DNA of 33,920 nt from an uncultured Clostridia bacterium (lineage in GTDB: Bacteria; Bacillota; Clostridia; Oscillospirales; Acutalibacteraceae). This document shows, one piece after another, positions 1 through 7,951 of this stretch (positions are counted from its first letter, which is position 1; every line of letters begins with the position of its first letter). The translations under genes and the position numbers were made by a program. The notes beneath the pieces are model-generated. The model was not told the origin of the DNA and made no database searches. It saw only the letters and a program-made list of their open reading frames with translations. The stretch is taken from assembly GCA_937919155.1 (NCBI GenBank), contig CALFPM010000086.1, positions 1 to 33,920 of the forward strand, in the 5' to 3' direction.

Positions 1-823
1 TCATTCTGGCAGCGATTGTGATGCCGAGGAAGATTGTGATAAGGTTTGCAAGAACATTCTGTGCTGTTTCTGAAAGTGAGTTAAGCACGCCGCATTCTCT
101 GATAAGGTTACCGAACATAAGGAAACCGATAAGTGCTGTTGCATCGGGAGCAACAAGACCAACGATGATTGTAACAACGATGGGGAAGAGAATCTTTGTG
201 AGCTTTGAAACCTTCTTGCCTGTATTCTTCATACGGATAAGGCGCTCTTTCTTTGTTGTGCAAAGCTTGATGATGGGAGGCTGAACAATGGGAACGAGAG
301 CCATATATGAATATGCCGCAACCATGATAGCCGCTGTGTAGTTTGAATTAAGCATATTTGCAACGAAGATTGAAGTGGGGCCGTCTGCCGCGCCGATGAT
401 AGCGATTGAAGCGGCATCCTTAAGCTCAAAGCCGAACACTGATGCAAGGCAAAGAGTGAAGAAGATACCGAACTGAGCCGCTGCGCCGAAAATCATAAGC
501 TTGGGGTTGGTGAGAACAGGCTCAAAGTCAATCATCGCACCGATACCGATAAAAAGAATAAGAGGGAAAAGCTCGTGGCTGTCGATACCGATTTCAAACA
601 AGAAGTCGATAACGCCTCTTACGCCTGAAGCTGCTTCGCCGGGAGCAACGGGGGGAATGGGCAGGTTGACAAGGATTGCACCGAATCCCATGGGGAGAAG
701 AAGGGTGGGTTCCATTTCCTTTTTGATTGCAAGGAAAATCAGAATGCCGCCGATAATCCACATAATGACCTGCTCGGGCTGAGTGTGTGCAAGGTTGCCG
801 AAAATATCATTCAAAATACCCAT
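1..823 (-). CDS. Na+-translocating decarboxylase beta subunit, partial (C-terminus off the window)
   Basis: Reading the minus strand from the ATG at 823 gives an open frame of 274 codons running off base 1. The protein is mostly hydrophobic, with several membrane helices. The segment GAADGPTSIFVA at about residues 144-155 is a hallmark of the beta subunits of oxaloacetate, glutaconyl-CoA and methylmalonyl-CoA decarboxylases; in OadB its Asp is needed for Na+ transport. Such subunits couple decarboxylation of a biotin-bound carboxyl group to Na+ export across the inner membrane. About 100 C-terminal residues, including the later Ser/Arg motif, would lie outside the window. An AAGGAAGG ribosome binding site precedes the ATG. 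The substrate cannot be told from the beta subunit alone, so no symbol is given. Family assignment is confident. Confidence 0.87.
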   Translation of the reverse strand, partial: MGILNDIFGNLAHTQPEQVIMWIIGGILIFLAIKKEMEPTLLLPMGFGAILVNLPIPPVAPGEAASGVRGVIDFLFEIGIDSHELFPLILFIGIGAMIDFEPVLTNPKLMIFGAAAQFGIFFTLCLASVFGFELKDAASIAIIGAADGPTSIFVANMLNSNYTAAIMVAAYSYMALVPIVQPPIIKLCTTKKERLIRMKNTGKKVSKLTKILFPIVVTIIVGLVAPDATALIGFLMFGNLIRECGVLNSLSETAQNVLANLITIFLGITIAARM

Positions 824-861
824 TTTGAAAGTCCTTCCTTTCTGAAAACACATTCTTTGCC

Positions 862-870
862 ATTATAGCA
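862..870 (-). promoter_or_regulatory. Extended -10 promoter for the decarboxylase gene
   Basis: The minus strand reads TGCTATAAT, an extended -10 (TGnTATAAT), about 40 bases before the ATG at 823. No good -35 sits at 16-18 bases, as expected for extended -10 promoters. Confidence 0.45.
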
Positions 871-991
871 TTTTATTTACAGTAAGGATTATAATGCAAT
901 AAGCAAAAAAAAGCAAGCCAAAAATTCACCTTTTTGCGCTATTTTATTTGTTTATTTTTTCTTGAGTTTCTTACACGCGCTTGCGTGTATA

Positions 992-2230
992 TCAAAGCTC
1001 GCCCGAAAGCTTCATATAGGCTTCAACCTGTTCGGGTCGGGGACGGTAATCGGGATTTGAACAGCAGGGAATATCAGGTTCCTTGCCGTTGACATAAAAC
1101 GGAGTTGAGAAATCGTTTTCCCATTTTTTGCAGTCTTCTTCATTTCTGAAATCGGGAATATCGTAAGGCACACCTTTTTCAAGCAGACTGCGATGACCGA
1201 GAATCGCAACCGATGCCATTGCCGTTGCAAAATACTCGTCAAAAACAGGCTTTCTGTTTTCCCTGATGCAATCAAAAAATTCTTTTATCACAAAGAAATC
1301 GCTGCCGCCGTGACCTGCCGCCTCTGCCAATTCCTTTTCGTCAACACTCCATTCGGGTGTGTAACAGTTAATTTCTTCCATACCTTCGGGAATCTGCCAT
1401 GAATTATATCTGAGCATAATTTTCTCATCGGTTCCCCTCAGATTTTCAATCTGACCTTTCTGACCGCAGATTCTGTATGAATTGCCGTGAGCACCGAAAG
1501 CGGCACATCCCGTAAACTTGAAAACAGAGCCGTCATCATTGAGGGTAGTCATAACAGCGGCGCGGTCCGCAACGGGAGAAACAACTGTTTTTTCTTCTTC
1601 AAATGGTGAATAAACCGCTATTGCGGTCACCCGCTTGGGCACTGCTCCTGTGATATACATCAGGGGAGCAAGAGAATGAGTGACGTAATATGAACGGGGC
1701 AAAAAGTTCCTCCAATGCAGCGAATATGGTCTGATGCTCATATGCTCCTCGCCGTTATCAAGGTTAAACGGGTGGTTGTATTCGCCCTCGGCATAAATCG
1801 CCTTGCCAAGCGAACCGCCGTCATAAATGCGTTTCATCTCACGGTTGAATTTCATGAAGGGATAATTTTCAGCAAGCATATATATTGCTTTGCTTTTCTG
1901 TGCTGCTCTCACAATTGCAACACCCTCACCCATCGTTGCGTTGCTCGTGCATTCGCAGAGAACATTGATATTCTTTTCAAGGCACTTCACAACAAAAGGG
2001 GTGTGCTCGTGAAAGCAGTTTGCAATATAAACCGCATCCATATCATGCTCAATAAAGGCATCAAAATCAGAATATGCGGCAATGTTTTCGCCAAGAAAGC
2101 CAAGGGCGTCTTTAACCTTTTTTTCGTCCCTGTCGCAAACCGCAACAACCTCTCCGTTGTTGTTTCTGATATTCTCAAAATAATCACTGCCCCTGCCGAG
2201 ACCGAATATCCCCATTCTGATTTTTTTCAT
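992..2230 (-). CDS. Gfo/Idh/MocA-family oxidoreductase
   Basis: A 412-residue protein with an N-terminal Rossmann fold: MGIFGLGRGSDY near residues 6-17 is the NAD(P)-binding glycine loop, followed by a VCDRD strand end that would hold the ribose. The family oxidises or isomerises sugars and inositols with a bound nicotinamide; the C-terminal half is the usual alpha/beta substrate domain. The family's catalytic EKP motif is changed: it reads ECTSN (E93-C94-T95), so the Lys that normally touches cofactor and substrate is missing. It starts 9 bases after the rlmD stop with GAGGTG as ribosome binding site, so the two are co-transcribed, though their functions are unrelated. The substrate is unknown. 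A 7-bp hairpin (972-989) follows the stop but has no U-run. Confidence 0.85.
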   Translation of the reverse strand: MKKIRMGIFGLGRGSDYFENIRNNNGEVVAVCDRDEKKVKDALGFLGENIAAYSDFDAFIEHDMDAVYIANCFHEHTPFVVKCLEKNINVLCECTSNATMGEGVAIVRAAQKSKAIYMLAENYPFMKFNREMKRIYDGGSLGKAIYAEGEYNHPFNLDNGEEHMSIRPYSLHWRNFLPRSYYVTHSLAPLMYITGAVPKRVTAIAVYSPFEEEKTVVSPVADRAAVMTTLNDDGSVFKFTGCAAFGAHGNSYRICGQKGQIENLRGTDEKIMLRYNSWQIPEGMEEINCYTPEWSVDEKELAEAAGHGGSDFFVIKEFFDCIRENRKPVFDEYFATAMASVAILGHRSLLEKGVPYDIPDFRNEEDCKKWENDFSTPFYVNGKEPDIPCCSNPDYRPRPEQVEAYMKLSGEL

Positions 2231-2239
2231 GAATTCACC

Positions 2240-3595
2240 TCAAATTTTGGACAATAAACATACCGTCTCCACATGACCTGTTCGGGGGAACATATCAACG
2301 GGGGTAACTTTTTCTGCTTTGTAGCCGAGAGTCATAAATATTCCGCAATCCCTTGCAAGGGTTGCAGGGTCGCAGGAAACATAAACAATTCTGTCAGGAT
2401 TCATTCTTGCCGCCGTTTCAAGCATATCGGGACTGCAGCCCTTTCTGGGCGGGTCAAGAATAATAACATCAGGCTTTATGCCCTCATTTTCGAGCACTTT
2501 TGCGGCTTCGGCGGCATCGCCGCAGATAAATCTTGCATTTTCAATGCCGTTAAGACCCATATTTATTTTTGCATCCTCAATGGCTTCGGGCACAATTTCA
2601 ACGCCTATGATTTCCTTTGCCTTGTGCGCCATTGAAAGACCGATTGTGCCTGCACCGCAATAAAGGTCAAGCACGGTTTCTTTTCCTGTCAACGCCGCAT
2701 ATTCCGCCGCCTTGTTATAGAGCTTTTCCGCCTGATTACGGTTGACCTGATAAAAAGAAAGGGGCGAAATACGGAATTCAAGTCCGCAAAGCACATCCGT
2801 GATGCAGTCTTTGCCCCAAAGGGTGCGGCACTCCGCGCCGAGAATAACATTCGTATCCTTTGTGTTGGAATTGACAATTATGCTTGCAATTCCCTTTTCT
2901 TTTTCAAGAAGTGCATTCACAAGGGCATCTTCATCGGGCAATTTCTTTCCGTTGATAACGGCGCAGACCATTATTTCACCGCTTGCGCTGCCTTTCCTTA
3001 TATAAATATGCCTGAGCAGACCTCTGTGGGTTGTTTCGTCATAGACAGTAACACCTTTTTCTTTGATGTAATCCGAGAAAACGCCGAGAATCCCCTCAAA
3101 CTCCTTCGGTTGCAAAAGACAGTCGGGGCAATGGATGACTCTGTGGCTGTGAGGTGAATAAAACCCCGTTTTTATTTCTCCGTTGTCAAAGGCAACAGGA
3201 TATTGCGCCTTGTTTCTGTAACGGCAATCGCTTTCGCCTGCAATAATCGGTTCAAATTCGGGAGTAAGTCCGCCGATACGCCTAAAACACTCCGCAACAT
3301 GATTTGCTTTGATTGCAGACTCTGCCTCATATGTCATATGCGAAAACACGCAGCCTCCGCACTTGAGATAAACGGGGCAGGCAGGCTCAATTCTGTCCGC
3401 AGACGGAGTGACAACACTTTCAACCTTTGCAAAAGCATAGGATTTTTTCACCTTGAGGATATGGGCGGTTATTTCGTCACCAACCGCCGTAGCAGGCACA
3501 AAAATCGCCATTCCGTCATATCTGCCCACTCCGCTGCCGTTGGAAGAGCAGGATTCTATTTTCAGATTTATTCTGTCATTCTTTTTGATTCCCAC
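2240..3595 (-). CDS. rlmD: 23S rRNA (uracil-C5)-methyltransferase, RlmD/RumA type
   Basis: SAM-dependent m5U methyltransferase of the TrmA/RumA family. Numbered from the GTG at 3595, residues 1-55 form a TRAM RNA-binding domain. Cys73-x5-Cys79-x2-Cys82 with a fourth Cys at 156 or 159 matches the family's 4Fe-4S ligands. Then come the SAM loop LDLYCGAGTIGLS, DPPRKGC, and the catalytic Cys in YVSCDPATLARDC. The open frame extends upstream to a TTG at 3652, but a promoter (3624-3652) lies inside that extension. GGGAGG (3603-3608) sits 7 bases before the GTG, whereas the ATG at 3610 has no ribosome binding site, so GTG at 3595 (451 residues) is the likely start. In Gram-positives related enzymes modify U747 and/or U1939; which one cannot be told here. 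Confidence 0.9.
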   Translation of the reverse strand: MGIKKNDRINLKIESCSSNGSGVGRYDGMAIFVPATAVGDEITAHILKVKKSYAFAKVESVVTPSADRIEPACPVYLKCGGCVFSHMTYEAESAIKANHVAECFRRIGGLTPEFEPIIAGESDCRYRNKAQYPVAFDNGEIKTGFYSPHSHRVIHCPDCLLQPKEFEGILGVFSDYIKEKGVTVYDETTHRGLLRHIYIRKGSASGEIMVCAVINGKKLPDEDALVNALLEKEKGIASIIVNSNTKDTNVILGAECRTLWGKDCITDVLCGLEFRISPLSFYQVNRNQAEKLYNKAAEYAALTGKETVLDLYCGAGTIGLSMAHKAKEIIGVEIVPEAIEDAKINMGLNGIENARFICGDAAEAAKVLENEGIKPDVIILDPPRKGCSPDMLETAARMNPDRIVYVSCDPATLARDCGIFMTLGYKAEKVTPVDMFPRTGHVETVCLLSKI

Positions 3596-3623
3596 GGGTT
3601 TGCCTCCCATTATTAATAGAACA

Positions 3624-3652
3624 ATTATACCACATATTTTACCCTTGCGCAA
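3624..3652 (-). promoter_or_regulatory. Sigma-A promoter of the rlmD operon
   Basis: On the minus strand TTGCGC (3652-3647), a 17-base spacer and TATAAT (3629-3624). Transcription would begin near 3617, leaving a leader of about 20 bases that holds GGGAGG. This excludes the longer start of the rlmD frame. Confidence 0.7.
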
Positions 3653-3675
3653 ACATATATTGTTAAAAATTGAAC

Positions 3676-3704
3676 TTGCTTTTTATACACTTTTATGATA
3701 ATAT
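3676..3704 (+). promoter_or_regulatory. Promoter of the Big_2/DUF4474 gene
   Basis: TTGCTT (3676-3681), 17-base spacer, TAATAT (3699-3704), about 30 bases before the start at 3736 and divergent from the rlmD promoter. Confidence 0.55.
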
Positions 3705-3735
3705 GTATTGAAAATTTTTCATTCGGAGGTAAATG

Positions 3736-4884
3736 ATGAGAAAAACCGCAACTAAACTCACGGCTGTTTTCTTTGTTCTTATGTTCTTGCTTTCAAGCCT
3801 CACCGCTGCAGTTTACGCAGCTGACGAAAATGCAGGCTCAGACGAAAGCATCGGTCACGCACTTGTTCTCACCTGCGACCACCTTTCAGTAACCAAAGGC
3901 AAAAAAATCCATATGACCGCAAGCGTCACCAATGTTGAAACCCAGCCCAAAATCTACTGGGCATCATCTGACACAACCGTTGCAACGGTTGATTCTGACG
4001 GTGTTGTCAAGGGCATCAGCGCAGGCAGAGCCGTTATTTCCGCAACCACTCAGGTTAACGGCGAAAAACTCTACGGCGAATTTGCAATCAATGTTGTTAC
4101 CGAAGGCAACTTCATCAAGGATTTGCTTGAAGGTCAGCAGATTCTCAGCTATCAGTACAGCTATGTTGATGACTATTACTACACCAATGACAAGGAAGCA
4201 TGGCAGTACAACTTCGGCTTCGGCAAAATTTATGACATTGCTTCACCTTATCTTCTTCTTGAATACGACTACATCCGCATTTTCTTCACCTATGCAGGTA
4301 AAGACTGGATGCTCCAGATGTGGAAAGGCCAGTACGGCATGGTATTCTACGGCGGTGAAATCGGTATTTACAACAGACCTCATGTTGATGACGGAATGAG
4401 CGAATGGACTTTCTTCAACTGCCCTGCAGAAGAAGACTGGCTCAACATGGAAATGACTCTCTGGCACGAACAGCTTGACGGCACATGGGTCCGCGAATTC
4501 ACCAGAGAATACGATAAATATTGGTGGTGCACGGGCTTCAAAAACGGTCATCTCCGCCAGGAAGAACCTGCTGACGAGCTTCGCCTTGAGGGCAGAATCA
4601 CTTTTATTGACGAAGAAATGACAAAGCTCGTTGCGGACGGTCTTAAGGAATGCGGCTTTGACATTGCAGACTCAAAAGAAAGCATGGGAATTGACGAGTT
4701 TTATGTTGAGGGCAATGACATCAGCTTCTGCTGGCAGAACATTAACGAAGCAGAAAGCACAATGTTCATCAAGGTTAATATGGGCGCTCTCTATGCACTG
4801 AGCCTTATGCCCATCTGGCCTCTGCTGATGCCTTATGTGAGCTTCTTTGCGCTCTGCGTTCTCCTTGTTTCGGTTATACTTTAA
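3736..4884 (+). CDS. Secreted Big_2 plus DUF4474 protein
   Basis: A 382-residue exported protein. Residues 1-29 are a Sec signal peptide (Arg/Lys start, LTAVFFVLMFLLSSL core, cleavage near VYAA-DE). Next is one bacterial Ig-like (Big_2) domain, with the typical IYWASSDTTVATVDSDGVV and ISAGRAVISATT strands. From about residue 130 the Tyr/Trp-rich part (NDKEAWQYNFGFGKIYD, then YAGKDWMLQMWKGQYGM and GGEIGIYN) matches what I know of DUF4474, a Clostridia-rich family of unknown function. The C-terminus is a strongly hydrophobic segment of about 30 residues, a likely membrane anchor. Two ATGs overlap at 3733 and 3736; GGAGG at 3725-3729 is only 3 bases from the first and 6 from the second, so 3736 is preferred. 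It has its own promoter and terminator. Confidence 0.8.
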   Translation: MRKTATKLTAVFFVLMFLLSSLTAAVYAADENAGSDESIGHALVLTCDHLSVTKGKKIHMTASVTNVETQPKIYWASSDTTVATVDSDGVVKGISAGRAVISATTQVNGEKLYGEFAINVVTEGNFIKDLLEGQQILSYQYSYVDDYYYTNDKEAWQYNFGFGKIYDIASPYLLLEYDYIRIFFTYAGKDWMLQMWKGQYGMVFYGGEIGIYNRPHVDDGMSEWTFFNCPAEEDWLNMEMTLWHEQLDGTWVREFTREYDKYWWCTGFKNGHLRQEEPADELRLEGRITFIDEEMTKLVADGLKECGFDIADSKESMGIDEFYVEGNDISFCWQNINEAESTMFIKVNMGALYALSLMPIWPLLMPYVSFFALCVLLVSVIL

Positions 4885-4891
4885 TAAGATC

Positions 4892-4918
4892 AGCTCCATC
4901 ACAACGATGGAGCTTTTT
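4892..4918 (+). terminator. Rho-independent terminator after the DUF4474 gene
   Basis: AGCTCCATC, loop ACAAC, GATGGAGCT, then TTTT: a perfect 9-bp stem 7 bases after the stop. Confidence 0.9.
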
Positions 4919-4929
4919 CTTATTTTATA

Positions 4930-4958
4930 TTGACTTTTTGGTTATTTTTTGGTTAAAT
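4930..4958 (+). promoter_or_regulatory. Promoter of the PHP-domain gene
   Basis: TTGACT (4930-4935), 17-base spacer, TTAAAT (4953-4958), 32 bases before the ATG at 4991. The DUF4474 terminator lies between, so the PHP gene is transcribed on its own. Confidence 0.55.
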
Positions 4959-4990
4959 AGACTAGTAATCTCTAATACAGGAGGCAAAAC

Positions 4991-6337
4991 ATGAAAACTT
5001 TCAAAAAAATTCTCGGCATTGCTCTGGCAGCATTGATGATGATGCAGATTGGCGTTATCGGCTTTGCAGCAAACGGCGACTACACTATCGTTTCCCCTTA
5101 CGCAGATGTTGTCTGGGAAGGTGACGATGCATGGGGCGCATACAAAGGCTCCCTTCACACACACTCAACATACAGTGACGCAGACGATACCCTTGAAGTT
5201 ATGGTTAAGGAATCCTACAGACGCGGCTATGATTTCCTTGCTGTTACCGACCACGGTGTTACCGGCGTTGATTGGGACGAAGCACCCTTCTTCCACCCTC
5301 TTTACATCTATCAGTTTCTCATTGATAACCCCTTTGAGCATCTGACAACAGAGGACTATGAGGCTATCAAAAACGGCACTTTTGAGAACAGAGGCTACGG
5401 CATGACTCCTGTTCTCGGCGGCAACGAATTCAACAACCTTTCACTCACAAAGAACCATGTTAACGGTCATTTCCTTAAGTCAAACGAAGGCAACGGCTTC
5501 CCCGGAGCAGAAAATGAGGCAGGCTTCGACCAGGCTCTCAAATATATTGACGAGCACGGCGGTCTTTCCTACATCAACCATCCCGGTGACTGGCTTAATT
5601 CAAATGCAAACCCCGACGTCGTTAACGATGAATACTCAGTTAAGTTCTTCGGCGACCTTATTCTTAAGTATGACAGCTGCCTCGGCACAGAGGTTTTCAA
5701 CGAGAGAAACGGCACAACAGGCTATGACAGAATCCTCTGGGATAACCTGCTGATGTACACTCTGCCCTACGGCAAAACAGTTATCGGCTTCAGCAATTCC
5801 GATGCTCACCATCCCGGCACAATCGACAGTTCTTTCAGCGTATTTATGATGGAAGAAAACAATGTTGAGAACATCAAGGCAACAATGCAGAGCGGTGCTT
5901 TCTTCGGCATCACAAGAAAGCTTCGTCCGAACGACACCCTCGGCCCCGATGCGGAAATTGATGTTATAGACTCCGAACTCCCCTATCCCATGTTCTCAAA
6001 GCTCACAGTTGACGGCCACAAAATCACCGCAGGCGTTACTGATGCAACCCATATTCAGTTCATTGCAAACGGCAAGGTAATTTCAAAAACACCCGTTGAC
6101 GGCAACGGCACAGTTACCCTTGACCTTGACACAATCACAGGCGCAGAAGATTTCCAGTATGTAAGAGCAGAAATATACGGCGAAGGCGGTCTTTGCGTTT
6201 CACAGGCAATGATTATTGATGACGGCACACCCGCACTTGAGTTCGAAGCAGAAGAACCCTCAATCATTGACAGAATCGTTACCTGGTTCAAGGGCACAAA
6301 GATCTACGCTATCATAATCGAAATTTCAAGACTTTAA
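4991..6337 (+). CDS. Secreted PHP-domain metal-dependent hydrolase
   Basis: A 448-residue protein with a Sec signal peptide (residues 1-27, ending GFAA) and a PHP domain. Metal-binding motifs are all visible: HTHSTYSDADDTLE near residue 55, AVTDHGV near 82, INHPGDW near 195, and NSDAHHPG near 268. PHP enzymes cleave phosphoester bonds with a trinuclear metal centre. Most are cytosolic, so export suggests an extracellular phosphate or sugar-phosphate substrate, which I cannot name. The C-terminal third (from about residue 335) looks like a beta domain and ends in a short amphipathic tail. AGGAGG sits 8 bases before the ATG. The secreted protein just upstream is a separate transcription unit but may share a role at the cell surface; that is inference. 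Confidence 0.82.
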   Translation: MKTFKKILGIALAALMMMQIGVIGFAANGDYTIVSPYADVVWEGDDAWGAYKGSLHTHSTYSDADDTLEVMVKESYRRGYDFLAVTDHGVTGVDWDEAPFFHPLYIYQFLIDNPFEHLTTEDYEAIKNGTFENRGYGMTPVLGGNEFNNLSLTKNHVNGHFLKSNEGNGFPGAENEAGFDQALKYIDEHGGLSYINHPGDWLNSNANPDVVNDEYSVKFFGDLILKYDSCLGTEVFNERNGTTGYDRILWDNLLMYTLPYGKTVIGFSNSDAHHPGTIDSSFSVFMMEENNVENIKATMQSGAFFGITRKLRPNDTLGPDAEIDVIDSELPYPMFSKLTVDGHKITAGVTDATHIQFIANGKVISKTPVDGNGTVTLDLDTITGAEDFQYVRAEIYGEGGLCVSQAMIIDDGTPALEFEAEEPSIIDRIVTWFKGTKIYAIIIEISRL

Positions 6338-6346
6338 TAAAAGCCC

Positions 6347-6382
6347 AAGCGGCACTTTCAGAAATGAAGGTGCCGCTTTTTT
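6347..6382 (+). terminator. Terminator after the PHP gene
   Basis: A 14-bp stem (6347-6360 with 6365-6378, one G-U pair) closed by a GAAA tetraloop and followed by T's. Confidence 0.93.
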
Positions 6383-6397
6383 GGAATATTTTTTCTG

Positions 6398-6426
6398 TTG
6401 ACAAACATAATAATATATGGTATGAT
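6398..6426 (+). promoter_or_regulatory. Near-consensus sigma-A promoter of an orphan transcript
   Basis: Consensus TTGACA (6398-6403), exactly 17 bases, TATGAT (6421-6426). It is one of the best promoters in the window, yet no gene lies downstream on this strand before the terminator at 6501-6529. Confidence 0.8.
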
Positions 6427-6434
6427 GTGTACAC

Positions 6435-6452
6435 AGTTAGTTCCGACTAACT
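6435..6452. promoter_or_regulatory. Perfect dyad at the start site, possible metalloregulator operator
   Basis: AGTTAGT and ACTAACT form a perfect 7-base inverted repeat around TCCG, starting 9 bases after the -10 and overlapping the expected start point. TTAG/CTAA half-sites resemble those of DtxR/IdeR-type metal-dependent repressors. The same bases form the first RNA hairpin, so which function applies is open. Confidence 0.4.
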
Positions 6453-6500
6453 CGATACATACTCATACTGAGTCAATTCCTCATAACATTTTTCGCAAAG

Positions 6501-6529
6501 AACGCCGCCCATATCGGACGGCGTTTTTT
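6501..6529. terminator. Terminator ending the small RNA
   Basis: AACGCCGCCC, loop ATATC, GGACGGCGTT (10-bp stem, one mismatch) followed by six T's on +. It lies 5 bases past the end of the GPH transporter gene, which comes from the other side, and may also serve that gene, although the U-run on - is poor. Confidence 0.85.
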
Positions 6530-6533
6530 GTTT

Positions 6534-7934
6534 TTATTCCTGTTTTGCTTTTTCGTTCACGGCATTCAGCACTTCGCGCTTGAATTCGCCGTGGATTTTG
6601 TATTTCTTTGAAAAGATAATCAGAGAAACAATAATCATCACGGGAGGCACAATGAACATAAGGAATGAAATTGCGCTCTTTGCGGCAGGAGTCTGCACGG
6701 CAGCCTCGCCGTTGTAACCCGTAAGAGTAAACGAAGCATACATAATAATCGCCTGCATTGTGTATGCCATTTTCTGCAGGAAGCCTTTCATCGAGAAAGT
6801 GAGGCTCTGGTTGCGGCTGCCTGTTTTGTATTCGCCGTAGTCAACGCAGTCTGCAAGCATAACCGTCTGATTAACAAACATACTGCCCGTGCCGAGAGAT
6901 GTGACAATATAGAAAATACCGAGAGCCGTTACGCTGACACTTTCACCGAATGCATAGCCGACAATCGCCATGCCTATGTAACCCGCAGCAGCCATTGTGA
7001 GTGACATTTTGTAAATGGTGCGGTTATTCATAAACTTTGAGCATACAGGCACAACAAGGATTGAAAGCACCGAGCCGATTGTGCCCATAAGATTAAACTT
7101 GGACTGCAGGGTAAGGTCGCCGAGCACAGAAGTGAAATAGTAGCTGCTTATGCCCGATGTCATATAGAAGCCTGCGTTGGAAATCATGGCAAAAAGCATG
7201 AACACAAGAAGCTGGTCGTTGCTTTTGATAACATTGATTGCCGCTTTGAATGAAAACTTTTCGTTGTTGACAACAACTCTTCTTTCCTTGGTGGAAAGCA
7301 CGCTGATGAGAGCAAAGAAAATAAGACCGACTGACATTATCATTGACCATTTTCCGAAGCCTTTGCTGAGGGTGTCGGAAGTCATTGCGTCAAGCTTGCT
7401 GCCCGCAACGCCGCCAAAGAAGGCAACCGCCATGGGTGTAAAAATTGAAACGATACCCTGACCGAGACCCGAAAAGGCTCTCGCAATGGTTGAAACAAGA
7501 TTTCTGTCCTTTTCTTCGCTTGCAAAGGAAGGCACCATTGACCAGAAAGGAATATCCGCAAGGGTGTTTGTCATTCCCCAGAAAACATAGAGGATTGCGG
7601 CATAAACATAAAGTCCCGTTGAACCCGCGGCAAAGCCCGGGTTGTTGAAAAGCAGGCAAAGCACAACTGCATTAAGCATTGCGCCCATTAATATCCAGGG
7701 GCGGTACTTACCCATTTTTGTTCTGGTCTTATCAACTATCATACCCATCATCGGGTCGTTGAAGCCGTCCCAGAGTCTTGCCAGCGGTGTAATAATAAGC
7801 AGAAACGCAGGGGCAATGCCCAGAGCATTTGTAAGATAGATGGAAAGGTAAGAATAGAACATTCCGTAGCTCAGGTCAAGACCGATTGCACCAACGCCGT
7901 AACCCAGCTTTTCTTTAAGAGAAACATTATTCAT
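6534..7934 (-). CDS. GPH-family sugar:cation symporter
   Basis: A 466-residue, 12-helix transporter of the glycoside-pentoside-hexuronide:cation family (MelB, XylP and YicJ relatives). The N-terminal family signature is intact: LARLWDGFNDPMMGMIVDKT followed by GKYRPW, where the Asp residues bind the coupling cation and sugar. These proteins import a sugar or glycoside with Na+ or H+. The frame opens upstream to 7976, but the ATG at 7934 has GGGAGA 7 bases ahead and matches the family N-terminus (MNNVSLKEKLGYG). It starts 17 bases after the secA stop and is likely read through from secA, a functionally odd pairing. The GH127 enzyme elsewhere in the window makes an arabinoside substrate conceivable but unproven. 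Confidence 0.88.
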   Translation of the reverse strand: MNNVSLKEKLGYGVGAIGLDLSYGMFYSYLSIYLTNALGIAPAFLLIITPLARLWDGFNDPMMGMIVDKTRTKMGKYRPWILMGAMLNAVVLCLLFNNPGFAAGSTGLYVYAAILYVFWGMTNTLADIPFWSMVPSFASEEKDRNLVSTIARAFSGLGQGIVSIFTPMAVAFFGGVAGSKLDAMTSDTLSKGFGKWSMIMSVGLIFFALISVLSTKERRVVVNNEKFSFKAAINVIKSNDQLLVFMLFAMISNAGFYMTSGISSYYFTSVLGDLTLQSKFNLMGTIGSVLSILVVPVCSKFMNNRTIYKMSLTMAAAGYIGMAIVGYAFGESVSVTALGIFYIVTSLGTGSMFVNQTVMLADCVDYGEYKTGSRNQSLTFSMKGFLQKMAYTMQAIIMYASFTLTGYNGEAAVQTPAAKSAISFLMFIVPPVMIIVSLIIFSKKYKIHGEFKREVLNAVNEKAKQE

Positions 7935-7951
7935 AAAAATATCTCCCTGAT

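Larger units (their letters stand above)
6433..6529 (+). ncRNA. Putative structured small RNA of about 95 bases
   Basis: The transcript from the promoter at 6398-6426 would run from about 6433 to 6529 and has no credible reading frame with a ribosome binding site. It folds as three hairpins in a row: AGTTAGT-TCCG-ACTAACT (6435-6452, a UNCG-type loop), ACTCA-TAC-TGAGT (6461-6473), and the terminator stem (6501-6525). An unpaired stretch (about 6474-6500, CAATTCCTCATAACATTTTT) between the second hairpin and the terminator could pair with targets. It does not match an RNA class I recognise. The alternative is a leftover promoter whose gene has been lost. Confidence 0.55.

Noticed and set aside
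972..989. TACACGC-GCTT-GCGTGTA hairpin as the terminator of the Gfo/Idh/MocA gene
   Set aside because: The stem is good, but no U-run follows on either strand; it may only stabilise the 3' end.
6398..6583. 61-codon open frame over the small RNA
   Set aside because: It starts in the promoter, has no ribosome binding site, runs through the terminator into the transporter gene's 3' end and shows no protein-like composition.
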